Part shown: in pieces, positions 59,295-64,000 of the stretch | Layout of the letters: each line of letters begins with the position of its first letter | How positions within the stretch are numbered: position 1 is the stretch's first letter | Assembly: GCF_031755915.1 (NCBI RefSeq) | Contig: NC_083379.1 | Span: 25,172,001 to 25,236,000 of the forward strand | From: Ziziphus jujuba | Lineage: Eukaryota; Streptophyta; Magnoliopsida; Rosales; Rhamnaceae | Direction: 5' to 3' | Length of the DNA: 64,000 bases | Position numbers and translations under genes: made by a program | Notes under the pieces: generated by a model | What the model was told of the DNA's origin: nothing | What the model saw: only the letters and a program-made list of their open reading frames with translations | Databases searched by the model: none

Positions 59295-59619
59295 CATGTG
59301 CAATCATAATAAATGATTTTAAAAAATAATACATATTTTCGGATACAAACAATTAAATGTAAAAAAAAAAAAATTATTCTCTTAAATAGTTACTTTATTG
59401 ATACTGATTAACATTTTGATAAGACAATAAATAATAAAGAGAATGGGAAGTTGAATTTTTATATCATTTTGATAAGAACATAATTTTTAATAAATTATGA
59501 ATTTTTTACTGATGATTTTGGGGGAAATTTAGAAAAATATTATGATAATGCGTGACAATAATTATTCTATTTTTATATATTGTATAGATATATTTCCATA
59601 TATATATATGTAAATATTT

Positions 59620-60265
59620 TTTTAAGCATTTGTTTCCTTTGTTAACATATATATATATATATAAGTATATTTTAAATATTTTTTGAAAAATATTTTAAAA
59701 AAATGCATTATTCACCTTAAATTTTTTAATAAAGAGATCAATCTCATTATTAGTTACTGTATTTTAATCTTATTATTTTACAATAAAATCTCATTCGTTA
59801 ATATACATATATAATCCATTTATTAATAAAATTTTAAAAAGAAATCATATAAAGAGATCAATCTTATTATTAATTTATTTATGTTTACATATCTTTAAAG
59901 GAGATTAATCTTATAACTGAAATCTATATATTAAGATATTGAAATTCTATTTATTAGATATACATATATAAATATGTATTAGAATATAGATTTTTTGTGT
60001 AAAATATATTTAATAAAAGATTATATAATAAAATAAAGAGATTAATCTCATTATTAATTATTGTATATAAAATCATTTTATTTTGCAATAAAATAAACAT
60101 TACAAAATAATCAAAATATTTATATATAGATAATAAAATCTTTTTTTAATGTTTTTCTTATGAGTATATAAAATTTATGTGCTCATAAATTTGAACATGT
60201 ACAAACAATATTTTTTACCATAAATATATATATATATTATCATAATTTTAAGATTACCTTCTAAA

Positions 60266-60297
<32 letters not shown>

Positions 60298-60395
60298 CAA
60301 AATCCTTTGAAGCATTTGTTTCCTTTGTTAGTGTGTGTGTGTGTGTGTGTGTATAACATTATTCACCTTAAATTTTTTAATAAAAATATAATATT
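59620..60395. repeat. Direct repeat with variable dinucleotide core
   Basis: 'gcatttgtttcctttgtta' at 59625 and 60312 is followed by an AT array in the first and (GT)11 (60331-60352) in the second, then 'cattattcaccttaaatttt'. Also (AT)n at 60268-60297. Confidence 0.75.
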
Positions 60396-60520
60396 GATTA
60401 ATAAAACCACAAAAGATAAAAAAATATCATACATTTTCAATCAATTATATGATATTATAATATAATAATAAAAATATATTAATTGATAAATAAAATAAGG
60501 TCAAATAATTTGTTTTAAAT

Positions 60521-61014
60521 ATAAATTTTATTTTACTACGTTTAACAATTATTATTTATGATATATATGTTTTTATTGCCAAATAAAAAAAAATCTTTAT
60601 TAATTTTCATATAACCATATTTGTATATGTAAAAATATTTAAAATATGTTTAATTAAGGAAACAATATCTATATAGAAATACATTTTATGACATATATAA
60701 TATTATAATAAAAAATATATTTTTTTTTATTCTTTCATTTCTAAATCCAAATCTATTATATATAAAAATAAATTTTATTTTGCTATGCTTATCAATTACT
60801 ATTTATGATATTATATTTCTTATATCCAAATAAAACTATATCTTTATTAATTTCCATATAATCATATTTATACATGTAAAATTATTTAAAATATGTTTAA
60901 TTAAGGAAACAATAAATATGCAAATACATTTTATGTCATAAAAATATTATAGTAATAAAAATATATATTTTTATTACTTCATTCTTAGACCTAAATCTAT
61001 TATACATAAAAATA
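60521..61014. repeat. Two tandem ~247-bp AT-rich units
   Basis: 60521-60767 and 60768-61014 share ataaattttattttgct, tctttattaattt, atgtttaattaaggaaac and ctattata blocks in order. A third, partial copy lies at 62686-62885. Confidence 0.8.
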
Positions 61015-61533
61015 AAAAATATATATAATATTATAAAAATATTGTAATACTATAATAATAATAATGATATTTATAATGAAAGAATAATTTTATTATGTTA
61101 GATTTATAATAATATTGTACCATTTTTTATTGTGTTGATTTATGGTTATCGATATTTCTAAAACGTATATCATTTAAAATTTATTTTAAAATGAAAATCG
61201 ATTTTATATATACTTGGGTACAATAGCTATGAATATTCAGGCTTTAAGCAATCTTATAAACAACCTCTAGAAACACATATCATGATTTTAGCCAATAGCT
61301 GACTGTAAAGCCAATTTCTCCTTCTGTACATAGCACCACCACCAACTTTGATGTTCCAAAATGTACATTACCATTACAACAACATACTAAAAAAAATAAA
61401 AATAAAAAAGAAAAGAAAGTACATTGGAAAAAAAAATAATGTGGGGATACCAAGAAAACCAAGCTTGGGCCATATGTCAAGCTTGCATTGGCTTTAAAAG
61501 TAAGTCAAGAGAGAAGTTTTTGACTTTGCTATT

Positions 61534-61942
61534 TGTCAGGACCTGTACAAGATCCCTTATTGGAACCCTAAATAAGTCTTGATCTTAGGAAAATCCTACC
61601 GGACCCTCTAATTGAAAATCCGGCAGAACCTCCCCTAAGAGTTGGACTTACCACAAATTTTCTGCACTGAAAATACACTTCTATATACACCACCTTATTT
61701 CTCCCACCTTACCACAATTTAATTCCACAAATTTCCTGTTATTCATTTAAAGTGCTTCAAATTTATAGAATTAAATTGTAGTAAGGTGGGAAGAATAAGG
61801 TAGTGTATATAGAAGTGTGTTTTTAGTGCAGGAAATTTGTGGTAAGTCCAACCCTTAAGAGAGATTCTGCCAGATTTTCCATTGGAGGGTCCGGTAGAGT
61901 TTATCTAGGGTTCCGGTGAGAGATCTTGGACGGGTCCTGACA
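61534..61942. repeat. 0.4-kb palindrome made of D-LTR sequence
   Basis: Arms 61534-61734 and 61759-61942 with a 24-nt loop. The outer ends are TGTCAGGACC and GGTCCTGACA. The right arm and loop match D's LTR 45293-45506; the left arm is its inverted copy. Flanked on both sides by TATT. Confidence 0.88.
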
Positions 61943-62685
61943 TATTTGTTTCCCATATAACTAATACTGATCAAAAAGTCTAATGGACGATTCAGACTCC
62001 ATCTAATGTACCAAAAACCAGTTAAATAGTAGCCAGTTGTTTTTTATGGGCAGATTCATCTTCATTGAAGCAGTAATGAAGCTTAAAAGGCTAGCAGGCA
62101 CATTTAGTGGACGTTGGAGCATCATTTCTCTTTGCAGATAAGAATAGTAGGTGTGGAATGTTGAGGGCATCACATTTAATTGGAAGCTCAACCAAAAATT
62201 CATAGCATAGCACACGTCTATGTTTATGATTAACATGACCATGTTTAGGATCCAAAAAAAACTTTAATAACTAAAACAAAAATGTGAGAGAATAAAAACT
62301 AAAAAATATTGAATACCAAAATTTTAAATAATCGAAAAGTATCACGTACTAATTTATAGCTAAATATATTTCATTTATTTGATAAGTAAAATAAAATCAA
62401 ATATTTCATTTATTTAAAATTTATTTGAAAATTATTATCATATGTAGTTATTGAATGCAATAAATGTTGCAATTCCGTTACTATAATAATGTACCATTTT
62501 TAAATTATATAATATAATAAAATATCATATTATATAATAATAATAATAATAATTTAAAAACGGTAATAGCATCATTCTTGAGTAATGATCTCCAACATAT
62601 TGCTCTTTGGCCCAAATCTACCTGATCAAAATCTGGTCTTCCTTGGTTATTCATCTAATATAATAATAAAATATATATTATTTGG

Positions 62686-62885
62686 TAATAAAATAAGATT
62701 AAATAATTTGTTTTGAAAATAAATTTTATTTTGCTATGTTTAACAATTATTATTTATGATATTATATTTTTATTTCCAAATAAAAATGTGTCTTTATTAA
62801 TTTCCATGTAACCATATTTGTATATGTAAAAATATTTAAAATATATTTAATTAAGAAAACTATATACATGCAAATACATTTTACG
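62686..62885. repeat. Third copy of the 247-bp unit (partial)
   Basis: aataagattaaataatttg to caaatacattttacg, colinear with 60496-60690 and the second unit. Confidence 0.75.
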
Positions 62886-63092
62886 TATTTGACTTATTAG
62901 ATAAATAAAATAAAGTTTATTTTGAATTTATTTTATTACTATATGTCATTTTATTAATTGTTTGATAGTTATCGATAGTTATATCAATAATGGATTTTAT
63001 ATATATTTAGTTATAACCATAAGAGGTAAGATAATAAATAAATAATTAATTAATTAAAATAAAAATAAAAATATATTTTTGGAAAGAATTTG

Positions 63093-63131
63093 GAAGAAGG
63101 GTATGCTGACATGTGGCGCATACCCTTCTTC
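63093..63131. other. Perfect 14-bp stem-loop at Helitron-like 5' end
   Basis: gaagaagggtatgc (63093-63106), an 11-nt loop, gcatacccttcttc (63118-63131). It lies 18 nt inside the proposed terminus. Confidence 0.85.
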
Positions 63132-63149
63132 TTTTATATATTATATAGA

Positions 63150-64000
63150 TTTACGCTTGGAGAGAGGGTTAAGCTATGGGATGGAATTTGGTTCATAGAA
63201 AATAAGGTTTTTTTGAAACCTACCTCACCTATGATCCATTCCCTTCTAACTGACGCACATACAACTTCTATAGGTGGGCACTTTGGGTACAAAAGAACCC
63301 AAAGTTGTCTTAAGTGTGATTTCATATGGCGGGCATGAGGAAATCAGTAAAAGATTTCAGTAAGAATTCTGACTCCTATCAAAGAAGTAACTATGAGTGC
63401 ATGAAACCTATTGGATATTTACAGCCATTGACAATACCCGAAAAGGTGTGGACTGATATTTCTATGGATTTTGTGGAAGGTCTACCAATCTATCATGGCT
63501 ATAATTCACTAATGGTTGTGGTTGATCATTTATCCAAATATGCACATTTTGTTCCCCTTCAACATTTCTATACTATTCTTATCATGGCAAGGGCTTTCAT
63601 GGACCAAATAGTAAAAGCTTCAAGGCTTACCTCTCTCAGTTGTGACTGATCGAGATAGGACCTTGATGAGCACCGTTTGGCGAATCCTCTTCCAATTGCA
63701 ATGAACAATACTCAAGATAAGTTCAAGTTACCATCCTCAAACAGACGGGCAAACAAAGGTGCTTAACTGAACATTGCAGTGATACTTGCACTGCTTTGTC
63801 ATGGATCAACCTAAAAAATGGCAGGAATGGCTTTCATGGGCCAAATTTAGCTAAAATACTTCAGTTCATTCTCCTACCAAGGTATCATCCTTTGAAATCG
63901 TTTATAGAGTCCCACCTCCATTTATGTTGCCTTATGTTCCAGGAACTATTAGGGTTCAATCTGTTGATGAAATATTAAAGCAACATGCGGATTTATTAAA
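63150..64000 (+). pseudogene. Element D integrase, partial (runs off edge)
   Basis: FTLGERVKLWDGIWFIE, then the zinc-finger His pair (DAHTTSIGGHFGYKRT, 63251-63298); the finger's cysteines are mostly lost. Core: DISMDFVEGLP (first Asp, about 63450), VVVDHLSKYAHFVPL, VTDRDRT (second Asp, 63645), and at 63745 DGQTKV where active integrases have DGQTEV, so the catalytic Glu is Lys. Several frameshifts. The C-terminal region lies beyond the window. Confidence 0.82.

Larger units (their letters stand above)
59267..63149 (-). mobile_element. Putative non-autonomous Helitron, reverse
   Basis: About 3.9 kb, very AT-rich, separating D's RNase H from its integrase. On the minus strand the right end starts TCTATATAATATATAAAAG after an A, with T on the other side, the A^T target and 5'-TC of plant Helitrons. 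The left end reads, on the minus strand, a hairpin ccgtgcatcgtacagg, 9 nt, then CTAG, as Helitron 3' ends do, though the next base is C rather than T. No TSD is expected. No Rep/helicase frame. An alternative is a simple AT-rich insertion of unknown kind. Confidence 0.45.
42834..64000 (+). mobile_element. Ty3/gypsy chromovirus-like element D, running off the window
   Basis: Second gypsy type: truncated 5' LTR, PBS 45714, gag from 45737, protease (54900), RNase H (58531-59266), integrase (63150 to the edge). Interrupted by C (45793-53853), by a related LTR (55416-58530) and by a Helitron-like insert (59267-63149). The RT palm and YxDD region is missing. All domains carry stops. Confidence 0.8.

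Noticed and set aside
1..64000. Host genes, tRNA or rRNA genes
   Set aside because: None seen; all conserved motifs belong to transposable elements, and tRNA-like matches are only the short primer-binding sites.

Overview
The window is plant nuclear DNA, almost certainly from a eudicot (AT-rich, plant-type Ty3/gypsy and Ty1/copia retrotransposons, iMet-tRNA primer sites, a fragment resembling a plant L1 LINE ORF1, a Helitron-like end). I found no host protein gene, tRNA, rRNA or CRISPR array. It is a nested transposon graveyard, ordered mainly by target-site duplications (TSDs). The species cannot be told from this sequence.

Left block (1-24404). Two reverse-strand members of one Ty3/gypsy family, here called E and R, lie in tandem and share an LTR (1993-2618). 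R is split by forward element A (4912-21572; TSD catta/cattg). A is split by forward element B (12096-18424; perfect TSD TATGT) and carries two reverse solo LTRs (5247-6382, 18830-19857). R holds another solo LTR (2677-3801). A has gag, protease, RT, RNase H and integrase, all broken. R and B lack RT, RNase H and most of integrase, and they share the same deletion junction, so they look like one non-autonomous sublineage. B is the youngest full element and keeps a nearly open gag-protease frame.

Middle block (24405-42833). A forward LTR and leader of the same family (F) is joined head to head to R's LTR. It is interrupted by a reverse Ty1/copia element (24737-30588; perfect TSD ATCCA). Next comes a second, decayed reverse copia (31425-38270), which contains a long-inverted-repeat DNA element and a gypsy solo LTR (TSD AGTAG). 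A LINE-like ORF1 fragment, an ATT microsatellite, about 1.6 kb of featureless AT-rich DNA and the 5' part of a third copia (forward) follow.

Right block (42834-64000). A second Ty3/gypsy type, element D (related LTR copy starts TGTAACACCCC; chromovirus-like gag and integrase), runs off the right edge. It is broken by element C of the first family (45793-53853; TSD TGCAG; itself carrying a solo LTR with TSD TGTAT), by a partial D-type LTR (55416-58530) that replaces the RT, and by an AT-rich insert of about 3.9 kb with Helitron-like ends (59267-63149). That insert contains three copies of a repeat unit and a 0.4-kb palindrome built from D's LTR.

The most unusual features are: (1) in the first gypsy family the pol reading frame continues through the polypurine tract and 300 nt into U3, so each LTR carries a 99-codon protein tail of constant length; (2) R and B share a deletion junction, and B's 3' half is a patchwork of pol pieces; (3) an LTR-derived palindrome lies inside the Helitron-like insert. 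Coding claims were read by eye; no database search was possible.
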